Below, one piece after another: positions 1-13,794 of a stretch of DNA of 64,000 nt. Origin of the DNA: Mallotus nudiflorus (lineage: Eukaryota; Streptophyta; Magnoliopsida; Malpighiales; Euphorbiaceae); contig CANTUR010000906.1 of NCBI GenBank assembly GCA_947683625.1, positions 186,001 through 250,000 on the forward strand, given 5' to 3'. The number at the start of each line of letters is the position of its first letter. Within the stretch, counting starts at the first letter, position 1. The notes under the pieces were generated by a model, which was not told the DNA's origin, did not search any database, and saw only the letters and a program-made list of their open reading frames with translations. Position numbers and translations under genes: made by a program.

Positions 1-61
1 ATTATTTAAGAATAAACCTAAAATATACTGAAACTATACCTAAAGTACACTAATCATTCAA

Positions 62-797
62 TAAAATAGACTGTTGGAGCTTGGTTGACTTAGTGTCTCG
101 GGGCCAGTCTACTGTCCAAATGGAACAAGTGAATTTATTTGGAATAAGTGAGCCAGTATGACTAGAGTATTGTCTAACACTATTTGAGGTTGCAATCATC
201 TAGGGTTCTATTTGATCCTTCATAAACAAATATTTTTTAGTATTATATAAAATGATTTTTACTGCATCTGTGTGTATTTGCCTGTATATATATTTATTAT
301 ATATACTCTATTGAGTGTTTGTATTGTCATTTAGTTATGCATGTATATATATTATAACAATTCACTCAGTGAGGTCTGACTTCCCTCCGTTGATTCATTT
401 TTCAGGAGAGTCTTTGTCCTCAGACCTCAATAGCAGACCTTTACGCCGGATTTCTTCCACCCTGGCCTTATTGTGTAAACTGCTTACTTGAGTTTATTTT
501 GTATTCTAGACACTGCAGTAGTTATTTTAGTGAACTGTATGTATTATATATGTATGAGATTTAAATTTTAAATGTTTGAACCAAGAATTTGTATTGAAAG
601 ATTATATATATATATGAGATGGATTTGTGTTATTAAATCAATTGATAGATTATTATTTTACTTTTGAGATTTAATTTTCGCTGCAAAATATTTTATTTAT
701 TGTATGCTTTTATTTTTAAGGCTTGCTACGGGTTCCGAAATCCAAAGAATTCCCGTTCCCTAGCTCGAGTCATGACCCTCTGTTTTGGGTCATGACA
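62..797 (+). mobile_element. Truncated 3' part of a Tekay-type gypsy LTR
   Basis: This is the last ~735 bp of the 3.2 kb LTR family found throughout the window. It starts at the second of the two tandem stem-loops (AGACTG...CAGTCT, about 68-110) and runs through the CACTCAGTGAGG block to the LTR terminus ending TGACA at 797. The upstream 2.5 kb of the LTR is missing. Bases 1-61 do not continue the LTR in the expected order, so there is a break near 62. No target duplication can be tested. The reading frame over its end (723-1112) has no recognisable product. Confidence 0.8.
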
Positions 798-912
798 CTT
801 TTCTTCTACCTAAACTGCATAACCCTTAATTTTACATTATCATTCACTCTAAACCATCTATTAATCACTCTTCACATTCCATCCCCCCTCAATTTTTTAA
901 CAATTTTTTTAG

Positions 913-1105
913 GGAAAACGGCCAAATTAGATCTTCAACTTTGGACCAAATCCTGGTTTGGTCACTATTATTTTTTTGATCCAAAATGGACCTTAATGTT
1001 TCAAAATCGGCCTAAATATGACCCTCTATTGATATCAGTAAAAAAAAACACATGGAAAAGGACTCTGTTGAATGATGTTGCATGGCATATGAGACTCATC
1101 CTCAC
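913..1105 (+). repeat. Left terminal inverted repeat of the MULE-like element
   Basis: This arm pairs with 8128-8310 in inverted orientation. Shared landmarks are GGCCAAATT, CTTCAACTTTG / CCTCAACTTTG, TTTGGTCACTATT / TTTGATCACTATT, TAATGTTTCAAAA and ATGACCCTCTATTGAT. Identity is roughly 80% by eye, so the element is old. Confidence 0.6.
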
Positions 1106-1601
1106 ATGCTGAGTCCATTAACAACTCCAAAATGAAACTCTTAAAAAATTGGATTAAACAACATTGCTTTTTTTTTAGCTCCAAAATGGCAAATAGTCTG
1201 CTCTTAGTTTCTACGGGAATACCTTAATTACTTAATGTTGCAAATCTGCTGCAGATGTCTGATAGTCTCTCTTTGCAACTTAATAAGATATTTCATGGTC
1301 ATTCAATTTAAATTTTCACTTTTTAATTCAAGCTTACTATAAAATATAGTGATTTTGCAGAAGTATTCATATGTGTTCATCAAGTTTTAATTTTTTTTCT
1401 TACATTTCTACCTAGAATTGTGTGTTCATTTAATTGGTTTTCCATTATGCTTCAGTTTTTTCTTCTGTAATGGGAATGCTATATTTGGATATTTGGAATG
1501 CTAAAATTGTTGTTATTAGTTTTCTTATAATTCCTTTGATAGCAGACAATTATTTTGGTTTAGTTTCATGGTGGTTGCTACATGATTTGAGCGAGTGAAG
1601 T

Positions 1602-4600
1602 TGTAATATCCCGTGTTTTTAAAATATTTTTACACTGTACCGGGATATACAGTGTTAATAATTTTTGTATATATTACGATGTTTTTACGGGTTGATAAGT
1701 ATTTAAAACCTATTTTAATTACTGTGTATTATTTACAGTACTTTACGTAAAATTTTCCCGGGACTTGCATTTTCGGGGAAATTTTCACGTAAATAATTTA
1801 TTATTAATTATTTTAAACATATTTTCGGACTTGCATGAACTCATACATATTTTTAAAATACTAAATAAAGCCTATGTGTGTAAATATTTATTTAATTAGG
1901 GTTTAATTAATATTAACCTAATATTTTATTATTTATTTATTAATTTATTGTTATTTAATTATTTTTATTTATTATTAAATTATTAAAATATTAAATTATA
2001 TGTGTGGGTGTGATTTATTTTAATATTTTATTAAAATTATTTTTTTATTTTTTTTTCTTTTTTCTTTTTCTTTTCTTTTTGTTTTCTTTCTTTTTCTTTT
2101 TCTTTTTCTTCTTCTTCTTCTTCTTCCTTTCCCTCCCGAGCGCCCGACCACCCCTCACCACCGTCTATCACGCCGATCACCTACCGTCGGTGTGCCTCCC
2201 GGCTTGCCACCGTCGTTCCCAGCCGTCCCCCGTCGCCAGCAGCTTCCTTCCCCGGCGCCGGCGAGCTATTTTTCCATTTTTGGCCGAAATTCTTCTCCTC
2301 GCCATTGACGACGATTCCGGCCACCGTTTTCGACACCACCGGTCTCTTTCTTCTCCTTGAGCTCCGGTGAGTGTGATTCTAGCTTTATTTTGAGCTTAAA
2401 TAGTCTAGAATTGCTTAGGTTTCAAATTTTCCAATTCGGCCATATTAGGGTTTTTGATTTTTTTGAGCTTCAAATTGATTGATTCATGAAAATTCCTTCA
2501 CAAATGTTGTTCCTAGTAGCTTAATATACATTTATAAATTTTTTTGGAATTTTTGGAGATTTTTTGGATTTTTGGGTATTTTTGAATATTTAATATTATT
2601 TTCTAATTTTCGGAAATTAATTATTTAAATTATGAAATTGTGTTTTATGGTTAAATTAGGTGTTGAAATGAATTTTAGGAATTTATTTGGAATTTTTATG
2701 AATTTCTAAGTATTTATTTTGAATTATTGAAGTTTATGTAAATTTGGGAAATTAGGGTTAATTATGTTTTTAATTGAATTTAATTGGTTAATTGAGTTTA
2801 ATTATTAATATTATTGATAAATATGTTGAGAAAATTAATTTTGGATAATTGTATAATTTTTGGTGAATTTTTGAAGTAATTTTAGTATATTTATATATAT
2901 AGGGGTATTTTGGTAATTTTACACAAAATTAACTAAAAATATAATTTAATTTGTTTTAATATTTATTTAAGGTATAAAAATGATTTCTACAAATTATTTA
3001 GTATTTTTAACTAATTAAAACTATTTTTCGTGAATTATTTTCAATTATATATATAATATACGGTTTTTCTAATAAAATGAGTTTTTATCGATTTTTACTG
3101 TGTTTAAAGGTTGATTATGTAATTTCTATGTATAAAATGTATTTCTATGTTATAAGGGTATTTTTGGTATTATCAGAATTATTCTGTGTTTGTGGACCCC
3201 GGTCGGTAGATTGTAGTCTGGAGTCCGACCGAGGGGTTGTGAATGAGATGTGGTGTTTGTTTTTTGAAGTGTGTTTCTTTGCAGGGTCGGCTCTACTCTT
3301 TTGAGTAGAGAGATGTCCGTTTTACAGGGGAGGTTCTGTCGGATTTTTGGTAGAATTCTCGTAAAACGTGATGTCCAGTCGAACCCTAATTATGTTTCTG
3401 TATTTAATACTCTAGATCGAATTCTAGGATTTCTGTTAGGTTTATTCTGATGTTGGTTATTTATTTCTTGTTTAGTTGCGTCGAGACCGAGGGCTAGTGG
3501 ACCAGGCCCGTCGGACCCGTCTCGTGGAGCGCACTAGGGTGAGTTACTATACTATATATATATGCTTTAGGATGCATGTTTTAGAAAAGTATGCTTTATT
3601 TTAATAAAATATGCATAAATGATTTAAGTATTACTTAGGTTTATTTTCGGTATATTTTGGTATATTTTCAACTATATGCATGTTTATAATTAAATTATTC
3701 TTAAAAATGCTTTCATATATATTTTGGTATATTTTAGTTTATTTTGTAATTGTATTGGAATTATTCGACGTATATATACTCGAAATATACCTGGTTTATT
3801 TTTGGTATATTTCTAGTATATATATGGTTTATGTTGATATTTTATTGAACTTCATGCATCATTTATTTTTGTGAATGAATGTCTTATATTATTAATGAAG
3901 GATATCGATAGAACGTACTACCTAGTGGGCAGCACTAGGACCGAGTACGTACCGGTACGCCTATAGTATTTAGGCTATATTACTAACTTATTTGTGGATA
4001 TCGATTGGATATGATTATTGATATGTGTGAGATATAGTTTGGAGGTGTGATTGCTGAAGCTCGGTTGACCAAGTGTCTCGGGGCCAATCACACTGGCAGT
4101 CAGACTGCGGGAGCTCGATTGACTTAGTGTCTCGGGGCCAGTCTACTGTCCAAATGGATTAAGTGGATATATTTGGAATAAGTGAGCCTGTATGGCTAGA
4201 GTGTTGTCTAACACTGTTTTCGAGGTTGCGATATTCTAGGGTTCTATATGATCCTTCATAAACTGTAAATTTTAATAAAAACATATAAAATGACTTTTCT
4301 GCATCTGTGTGAATTTGCCTGTATATATACATATTATATATATACTGTTGGTTGTATGCATTGTCACTTAGTGTGTATGTATATATATTATAGTAATTCA
4401 CTCAGTGAGGTCTGACTCGCCTTCGTTGATAATTTTTCAGGAGAGTCAACATCTTCAGACCTCAGTAGCAGGCCTGTACGCCGGATTTCTTCCGCCCTGG
4501 CTTCTTTGTGTAAACTGCTTACTTGAGTCTTGAGTTTACTTTATTTAGACACTGCAGTAATTGTAAATTAATTGTAAGATATTACGTATTTTATTTATGC

Positions 4601-4852
4601 GAGATGCATTTTAAGAATTTGAACTGGATTGTATTAAAGAGATTTTATAATTGTGATGAGTTGAGATTTAAATTAAATCCAGTGATGGAAATGTTATTAT
4701 TATATTTATGATTTTTATTTCCGCTGTAAATTTGACATTGTTATTATTACTATTGCATATTTTATTTTATTTTTAGGCTTGTTACGGGTTCCGGATTCGA
4801 AAGAATTCCCGTTCCCTAGCGCCGGTCATGGCCCCTATTTTGGGTCGTGATA
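1602..4852 (+). mobile_element. Solo LTR, Tekay-type gypsy family, subfamily A
   Basis: It begins TGTAATATCCCGTG and ends GGGTCGTGATA (the canonical terminus is GTGACA). It is flanked by a perfect 5 bp target duplication GAAGT (1597-1601 and 4853-4857) and lacks any internal domain, so it is a solo LTR left by LTR-LTR recombination. It carries the family landmarks in order: a pyrimidine tract near 2040-2125, a GC-rich block 2126-2366 followed by GTGAGT at 2367, hairpins near 3290-3400, the CGAGAC...GTCTCG stem near 3481-3530, CCTAGTG...CACTAGG near 3923, and tandem stem-loops near 4047-4143. The long Phe/Ser-rich frame at 2004-2360 is a translation of the pyrimidine tract and is not a gene. 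Confidence 0.93.
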
Positions 4853-4998
4853 GAAGTGAAGCAAATGATCCTCTATTTGGGAGAGATGTAAGCAGGGGAA
4901 GGAGAAAAGACAAAAGGGTAAGGTGGCTCTGAAAGACATTTAGAAAGGGAGAGAAGAGAGGATGTGCTGGCTAAGGTGATTCAGTATAAAAGGTGGTT

Positions 4999-8119
<3,121 letters not shown>

Positions 8120-8127
8120 TCATTATA

Positions 8128-8310
8128 CTATCCCATAGGCCACATAAGACTATTTAACAGAGTCCTTTGCCCGTGTTTTTTTTATTGCTATCAATAGAGG
8201 GTCATATTTGGGTCGGTTTTGAAACATTAAAGTCCATTTTTGACAAAAAAAACAATAGTGATCAAACCAAGATTTAGTACAAAGTTGAGGGTCCAATTTG
8301 GCCCTTTTCC
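8128..8310 (-). repeat. Right terminal inverted repeat of the MULE-like element
   Basis: This is the inverted partner of 913-1105. The outer terminus is at 8310, followed by a T run. Confidence 0.6.
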
Positions 8311-8531
8311 TTTTTTTTTTTTAATTTCGTTTTCAAATCTCCAAAACTAACCTAATGCTTAGTCCTATACTAGTCCATAAATACAATACTTGAAAAAGAA
8401 AAAGCAAATTTTTTTGTACAACCATATAGATTTATATTTTAAACATTACAATTTTTCCAATAGATCCCTCTGACAAATCCTCAGCATTTTGAAATCATCA
8501 TCTTGTTGGATTCAATTTTTGACAAAAGAAG

Positions 8532-8744
8532 TTGGGGTTTTGCCATTGGGAAATGGATTTGAACAATTTCAAACTCACGGTGACCGGTGTAAGCGCCATT
8601 GTTCTTGTTCTGAGTGACGTGAAGCAATCAGCTACAATTTTTAGAGGTAATGTTAAACATATCCGTAACTGGCTCGAAGAAGAATCTGCTGCTACCTCCA
8701 AGTATGCTCTTCTCCAACTTCAATTTTACAAAATTTGGGGCTAA
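8532..8744 (+). CDS. Exon-like reading frame, unrecognised, probably a gene fragment
   Basis: The frame starts MGFCHWEMDLNNFKL and runs 70 codons. The segment up to about residue 57 looks like real protein: a hydrophobic stretch LTVTGVSAIVLVL, then a charged helix-like segment (GNVKHIRNWLEEES). After CCAA at about 8700 a GTATGC could serve as a splice donor, and the rest of the frame looks like intron. I do not recognise the family. It sits 280 bp upstream of the LYM-like pseudogene and just outside the MULE-like element. It may be a first exon of a decayed gene or a captured fragment. The opposite-strand frame (8498-8701) is a shadow. Confidence 0.3.
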   Translation: MGFCHWEMDLNNFKLTVTGVSAIVLVLSDVKQSATIFRGNVKHIRNWLEEESAATSKYALLQLQFYKIWG

Positions 8745-8981
8745 TATTGTGTTTTAAGATCATAGTTTATTTTAATTAAATCAAAGGATTTTATGTTGTT
8801 ACTATTACAATTATTTAGGTTTTCATTTTTGTTAATCTTCTCTTCTGCTCTAGAGCTTAAGAGATTTCATTTTTTACTTTGTTTTCTCTTCTAGGTTGTT
8901 GAATAATGTAAAAACTGCCTCTTTTATGAACATCTCTTTCTTTAATCAAGCAAGAAAATGCCTAAATTGATGACCCTAAAG

Positions 8982-9616
8982 ATGCAAAATTCTAAACTTG
9001 TCTTTGTCCTTTTGGTTTTTATCAATGTAGCAGCCGTTGTAACCTCTAAATCCACGATAGAACCCTGCTTAAACAATTAACGATTCTTGTAACCCTTTTC
9101 TTGGCTACACACTTTACACTGATCTCAAAGTCTCTGAAGTAGCCTCTCTTTTCCAAATTGACCCAATAGCTCTTCTCACAGCAAACTCCATCGATATTGC
9201 TTACCCAGATGTTGAAAACCATATCCTTCCTTCACAGCTTTTTCTCAAGATCCCAATAGTATGCTCATGTGTTGATGGAATTCAAAAATCTATTTCTACC
9301 CATTATAAGACAAGGCCTTCAACTCATTTTATTCAGGTTTTGGTGTTTACAAACCAAATAAAGGAGGCTAATCCCATGCAGGATCCTTTTGTGCTTGATG
9401 TTGGGCAAAGCCTTACGGTGCCATTGCCTTGTACTTGTTTTAATGGGATTGATAATTTGTTGCCTGCTATCTATTTGTCTTATATTGTGAAGGATGTAGA
9501 TACTTTGGCTGGGATTGCTTCAAGGTGTTCTACTACTATTACTGGTTTGATGAATGCTAATGCTATGGGGAATCATTCCATCAAAGCTGGTGTTATTCTT
9601 GTTGTGCCATTGCTAG
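8982..9616 (+). pseudogene. LYM1/LYM3-like LysM GPI-anchored protein, pseudogene, first exon only
   Basis: LYM1/LYM3-type proteins are extracellular, GPI-anchored LysM receptors for peptidoglycan-like glycans. The first ATG at 8982 opens a signal-peptide-like start (MQNSKLVFVLLVFINVAAVV), followed by STIEPC. A stop (TAA, 9078) and a frameshift follow. From about 9082 the +1 frame reads SCNPFLGYTLYTDLKVSEV, ALLTANSIDIAYPDVENHIL, IVCSCVDG and, after a deletion of about 30 bp near 9320, DVGQSLTVPLPCTC and SYIVKDVDTLAGIASRC. The paired CxC motifs and the second LysM domain (about 9478-9612) are clear. The exon ends at an AG|GTAATT donor-like site at 9616/9617, and no downstream exons (Cys-rich C-terminus, GPI signal) are found. 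Assignment to the family is confident. It is broken by the frameshift, deletion and missing 3' half. Confidence 0.85.
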
Positions 9617-10587
9617 GTAATTTTGGTTTGGCAGGTGCAGTTGTCTCAATGTTATTTCTAGTTTTATATATCACCTCATAGTTTTTTTTATCTTTTACGT
9701 GTTATGATTCTCTTTGCTTTAGTTGCTGCCTTTTTCTTTTCTTTATTATTGTTGAACTTCTGATTGAATGAAGAAAGAAACAAGTTCAAAATGATGAGTG
9801 TGTTCTGTGGAAACAACTTTGGTAATAGACAAGTCTTCAATGCTGCTAATGTTGAATTGCGTGATCAGTCACATGTTTTATTTCACTTGTTTATCTTTTT
9901 TAGGTTTTTGTTTTCATTGAATAAATATCTGAGCTATGTTATTATTTCTTAGTCTCAAAGACTTGGTCTTTAGCTGCTTTAGATTAGGTGTTTTTTATGA
10001 ATAGAAAAATTGGAATATACAAGGTGTTTTCTTTGGATAATTGGTGGTTCATAAAAGAGTGGCATATTCTGATATTTTATCATTTTGGCATATATGTACT
10101 TTTAGTTTTGAAATAGATGCTTGATGTATTCAGTTGGATTTGTTCTATATTTCTAAGAGGACTTGTTTAATAATTATGGTCTGCTGTGTCAAGACACTTG
10201 TCTCGTTTTGTTTTATTTCAAAGGATGAGTTGTAAATAGTGTCAATATATTACGTTTTTTATCTCATGTTAATCCATATGAAATGCAGCTTTCTCTGTTC
10301 TTTGTTTAATTTAACTTTTTGCAAGTCCTGTCTGTTGCTCATTGCTCATGGTGGGCTTGAATCCAATACATTGTTTAAACAAAGACAACTCTTAGCAACT
10401 AATTTCAATGATTGTTGATAGAGTTAATATAAGATTTTAATTATATAAAACAATATGGATAATTAAGTTAAGCATTTAATGACTTTAACGAGAATAAAGG
10501 TAAGGAATGAGAGAGAGTGAGAGAACATGGAGGGAACTAAGCTGGTTAAGCTAGCTAACAAGCAGCTACTTCAGAGAATCTGAGCAT
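9617..10587 (+). other. Presumed former intron of the LYM-like gene; no gene seen
   Basis: T-rich sequence follows the donor-like site of the LysM exon and runs up to the gypsy fragment. The short frame 9764-9952 has no recognisable product. No second LYM exon (Cys-rich region) is visible, so the gene was probably interrupted or truncated here. Confidence 0.4.
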
Positions 10588-10702
10588 GTTTTTTTATTAT
10601 TGCATGATTTTATTCTTTTAAGGCTTACTAAGGGTTTCGGATTCGAAAGAATTCCCGTTCCCTAGCACCGGTTATGACTCCCGGTTTAGATTGTGACAAA
10701 GT

Positions 10703-10714
10703 TGGTATCAGAGC
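10703..10714 (+). other. Primer-binding site (initiator tRNA-Met type)
   Basis: TGGTATCAGAGC lies 4 bp downstream of the LTR end at 10698. This is the usual complement of the 3' end of plant initiator tRNA-Met. The full-length relative has the same site with one mismatch at 59768-59779 (minus strand). Confidence 0.9.
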
Positions 10715-10897
10715 GAAGTTTGTATTTGGGCCTAGGTTTGTTAGAGTTGTGGCCCTAAGTTTTCAGGGTCGTGTTTCTTTGAAACTACTGAGTTTAAATA
10801 AGTTTGAGTATGTCTTTAATAAGTTTTCCTTGATTTAGTTTTTCGCGTAACTGTTAGTTGTCTACTTTGTCTGAATCTTTTTATTTGTCTTTTCAGA

Positions 10898-11410
10898 ATG
10901 AGGAGGTGAGCGTGTGTCGCTCCGTTGGTCATTGAGGCCAAGGATGATGAGTCCTTTCAGGATGAGGTTTTACCTCCTGAGCTGCCAATGAGGTGCATAG
11001 GTCGAGGTCGAGGTAGACCTCAAGGAGTGGTAGGTCGTCGTAGACAGCCTAAGCCACAGGAAGAGGAACCTATAGAGTCAGAGTATGAGGATGCTTTTAT
11101 ACCTCCAGTTGCACCGTCGATTCAATTTTTCTATCAGCAGGGTATGTCTGACCTTGAGGTAGCGCTATTCTATGCTAGAGTTAGTCAGATAGCTTTTGAT
11201 GAGACATCAGACCCATTGGATTTTCTGCATGTGATTAAGACGAGGACTAAGACTACTCATACCGAGTACCAACGGATTATAATTATCGAGTTATCAGTAG
11301 AGGGACCGGCTCTAGATTGGTTTATTCAGATCATTCAGCCGTACATAACTGCCATGACCTGGGCATAGTTCAGAGAGCAATTTATGAGGAGATTCTACCT
11401 AGAGCCACTT
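10898..11410 (+). pseudogene. Partial gag of the gypsy fragment
   Basis: The ATG at 10898 follows a strong 3' splice-site-like tract (TTATTTGTCTTTTCAG, 10881-10896) by one base. The frame reads MRR, a stop at codon 4 (TGA where the full-length relative has CGA), then VIEAKDDESFQDEVLPPE, a basic Gly-Arg segment, FYQQGMSDLEVALFYARV, SDPLDFLHVIKTRTKTTHTE and the gag core IELSVEGPALDWFIQ. A second in-frame stop follows MTWA. The relative at 58447-59583 carries the same protein with different lesions. Gag is the structural capsid protein of the element, and this copy is dead. Confidence 0.85.
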
Positions 11411-11447
<37 letters not shown>

Positions 11448-11497
11448 CTCTAGTTACAAGTAGCGTACAAAACTTATGTCCCTATTGTTTGTTGCAG

Positions 11498-11572
11498 GTA
11501 GAGTTGCAGAATTCAATGTGTACAAGTTGAGGGATTATATGGGGTTTGATGGGAAAAAAATCTATCAACATG
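11498..11572 (+). pseudogene. Exon-like fragment, unrecognised
   Basis: It is preceded by TTTGTTGCAG and followed by GT (ATG|GTACAT), and reads VAEFNVYKLRDYMGFDGKK in one frame. The conserved-looking composition and splice-like borders suggest a genuine exon, perhaps from the same source gene as the CPL4-like fragment 100 bp downstream. I cannot name the family. Confidence 0.35.
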
Positions 11573-11670
11573 GTACATGTATGTTAATTTCTTGACAAAA
11601 TGCAAAGCAAACAACTAATGAAATGTAGTGTATGCATGCATATGGAGGTTTCTTGAGCATTTGAGAAAGA

Positions 11671-11767
11671 AGGGATGATGCTAATAGCGATAAAAAGGCA
11701 TCATAAAGGTCTTGATGTTGTGCTGGGACAAGAAAGTGCTGTTATGATCCTTGATGATACAAAAAAT
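11671..11767 (+). pseudogene. CTD phosphatase-like (CPL4-type) exon fragment
   Basis: The frame KRHHKGLDVVLGQESAVMIL followed by DDTKN matches the FCP1/CPL4-type RNA polymerase II CTD phosphatase segment (HQKGLDVVLGQESAV-LDDT). The segment upstream (GGGATGATGC...) is related but out of frame, so there is an indel near 11680-11690. It ends at a perfect donor, AAT|GTGAGT (11768). FCP1-type enzymes dephosphorylate the Pol II C-terminal repeats in the nucleus. The DxDxT catalytic loop is not in this piece, so it is a non-functional fragment. Neighbouring tRNA-ligase-like exons come from an unrelated gene, which suggests capture of several gene pieces. Confidence 0.7.
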
Positions 11768-12647
11768 GTGAGTGCATGAATGAAACTAATCCTTACATTT
11801 ATTTTATTTACAATAACTCTTAGTTCTTTGTAATTCTGCTGTGTTCCTAGTTGTAGTTGTATTATTCTTTGATGTTTATGGTTTTTTTTTTTAGTTTGTT
11901 CTTGAGCTTCTATTTACTTCACCTCAGTGTATGGTTTTGTCCCTTTTTTTTTAATGAAGTTAGAAGAAAATTATTTATTTATTTTTTGATGCAAAGGCTT
12001 AATGATGCATGAAGCAGTCTGAAATTGCTTTTCCTGCAAAGGTTATTGGGCTTTTGAGGTCTTGGCTGACACCAATGATACTTTAACACCTAAAATTGGG
12101 CGGCAGAATTGATGTAAAAAGGGGAGGTATATTGCAGAAATACCAATAATCACTTTCTTTTTTAATTTTAAATTTCTCTCAACCAGATTTAATTCCTTAT
12201 GCCCTTTGCTGTTTTTAGTTATTTCTGCATCGTGTTAAATTTGTTATCTAAATTTTCACAGATTTTTTTTGGTGATTTCTTTTTTATTTTTTCAATCATT
12301 TGTTTATTATTAAATAAGCTAAATGCTATTGTGATTTACTCAATTCCAACTTTTTGTTGAGTTAATGTTAATATGATATACTCGATTCAATTTTTAACAT
12401 ATTCTCTTTTGGTAATTTTATTGTTGTTGTTGTTATTCAATAATCAGAATTTTGTTTTATTGTTATTATTCAGTTGATGATTTGATGAACCATGATGCTT
12501 TGATGTTACTTTGAAGTTTGCTATACACATAGCTATGAGTTACTTGTTCTGTTTCTCAATAATTTTACTCTTTATTAATTGTATAAACTTATTTAATTTC
12601 ACATCTAATACTGATTTTGATTTTTTTTTCAAAAAAAAAAAGTAAAG
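11768..12647 (+). other. AT-rich intron-like sequence; nothing firmly identified
   Basis: T-rich sequence lies between two exon-like fragments of unrelated genes. A short GC-richer patch at about 12000-12130 (GCAAAGGCTTAATGATGC... TTGGGCTTTTGAGG) may be another decayed exon, but I cannot assign it. Confidence 0.35.
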
Positions 12648-13020
12648 TACTGGCAGAAAGTTGTTGATGAACGCAGGAGAAAACCATTTTCTATAATGCT
12701 TGCTGACAAAAATGCACCAAATGAAGAAGTTTGGAGTCAGGTAATTCAGTTGTCATTGGACTAGTTAGATTCACCTTGATGCTTTTATGAACCAAGAGAT
12801 GGATAATTGAAAAGTGGTATGGTTGATGATCCATTCTTTACTGGTAAAATGCTCCTCTGGTTGTGGTACCTTTCCATTCTTTACTGGAAAGGTACTTGAA
12901 ATTTTGAAGTTCCATCTTACTAATATATAGAGGAAGCTTGCCCTTTTCCATTTGGTGCAGATTGAAAATATGTGTTGCAGCACCCAAGCATTAGCTGTTC
13001 GTGTTGTACCTGATTTTAAG
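12648..13020 (+). pseudogene. Plant tRNA ligase (RNL) fragment, two exons with an intron
   Basis: Exon a (12648-12740) reads YWQKVVDERRRKPF followed by SIMLADKNAPNEEVWSQ and ends at CAG|GTAATT. Exon b (12961-13020) starts after TTTGGTGCAG and reads IENMCCSTQALAVRVVPDFK, ending AAG|GTCGTT. This matches the kinase domain of the plant tRNA-splicing ligase RNL (family pattern YW-KV-DERR-KP--I-LADKNAPNEEVWRQIE-MC). The enzyme seals tRNA halves and HAC1/bZIP60-type mRNAs. The exon order and phase are kept, so genomic DNA rather than cDNA was copied. Substitutions in exon b indicate decay, and the rest of the gene is not seen nearby. Confidence 0.8.
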
Positions 13021-13500
13021 GTCGTTTTCTGCTGCTGAATTGCTAACTTTTAATGTTTGATTTTGTGGTCTACAATAAAAACCTACAATGCCAATTTCAG
13101 TTATTAATTACTTAGGTAACTTCCATTGCATGAATGTGGCTGCTTTAGTGATGCTTTTTGTTTATAGTTTCTTCCTTGTCTTGTATCTTGAGTTGGGTTG
13201 CACATTGAAGTATTTTTCTTGGACATGATTTTGAAAATATTGCAGGTGATATTGGAGAATTGCAACCAAATGCAGCAATGAAATTATCTAGGTATTTCAA
13301 TAATTGAAGAAAATTTACTATATTCTATATGTCAAAATCTTTTGTTCCTTGTTTTTAATTTTGAAATGCACGGGAAGGTTCAACTATTTTCATTGGAAGC
13401 ATTACACCAGCTACATATTTTCATCTTTGTTTTGGCAGAATGCATGTGATCGTTTGTGCCACAACAATGGTGATTCAAGGGGCAAGGGCAATGCCAAGGC
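13021..13500 (+). other. Intron-like DNA with two weak exon-like patches
   Basis: About 13246-13291 (GATATTGGAGAATTGCAACC..., reading DIGELQPNAAMKLSR) and 13438-13515 (reading NACDRLCHNNGDSRGKGNAK) look exon-like and are bordered by AG/GT-type dinucleotides. Neither is assigned. They could continue the tRNA-ligase-like source or come from further captured genes. Confidence 0.3.
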
Positions 13501-13568
13501 TTTTCTTCCTAGTCCTAACACAAGACTCTTTTCTTCCTAGTCCTAACACAAGACTCTTTTCTTCCTAG
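13501..13568. repeat. 28 bp tandem repeat, about 2.4 copies
   Basis: The unit starts TTTTCTTCCTAGTCC and ends AAGACTC, at 13501-13528 and 13529-13556, with a partial third copy to 13568. The copies are identical, so the duplication is recent. Confidence 0.9.
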
Positions 13569-13794
13569 TTTTTGTCTATAATGATTATAATGTTTGATCG
13601 ATAATTTTTTTTAATATTAATGTTTGTAATGCTAGATTGGACATATTGATGTAATACAATTATTTTAGTATAAATAGTTTTTTTATTTTGCATATTTTTA
13701 AAGTGTATTGTTTATTAATATATTAGTTTATTTTAGGCTTATTATGAAAATAATATATTAATTAACTAAAAGTAAAAAATAGAGAAATTGGAAA

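Larger units (their letters stand above)
10588..11410 (+). mobile_element. Truncated 5' end of a Tekay-type gypsy element (LTR end, PBS, leader, partial gag)
   Basis: The last ~110 bp of the family LTR (TTAAGGCTTACTAAGGGTTTC... to GTGACA, ending 10698) is followed by a primer-binding site, a ~180 bp leader and about 170 codons of gag. It breaks off at 11410 in a (TA)n run. The rest of the LTR and all of pol are absent. It lies between the LYM-like exon and the CPL4/tRNA-ligase-like fragments. Breakage may have occurred at the TA microsatellite. Confidence 0.85.

Noticed and set aside
723..1112. 129-residue frame from the LTR end into the MULE-like TIR
   Set aside because: It crosses the boundary of two unrelated elements and has no family resemblance.
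2004..2360. Long Phe/Ser-rich open frame in a solo LTR, with similar frames at 46790-46993, 62109-62585 and 54158-54385
   Set aside because: They are translations of the pyrimidine tract and GC-rich block. Length and sequence differ between copies and frames exist on both strands, so coding is not conserved.
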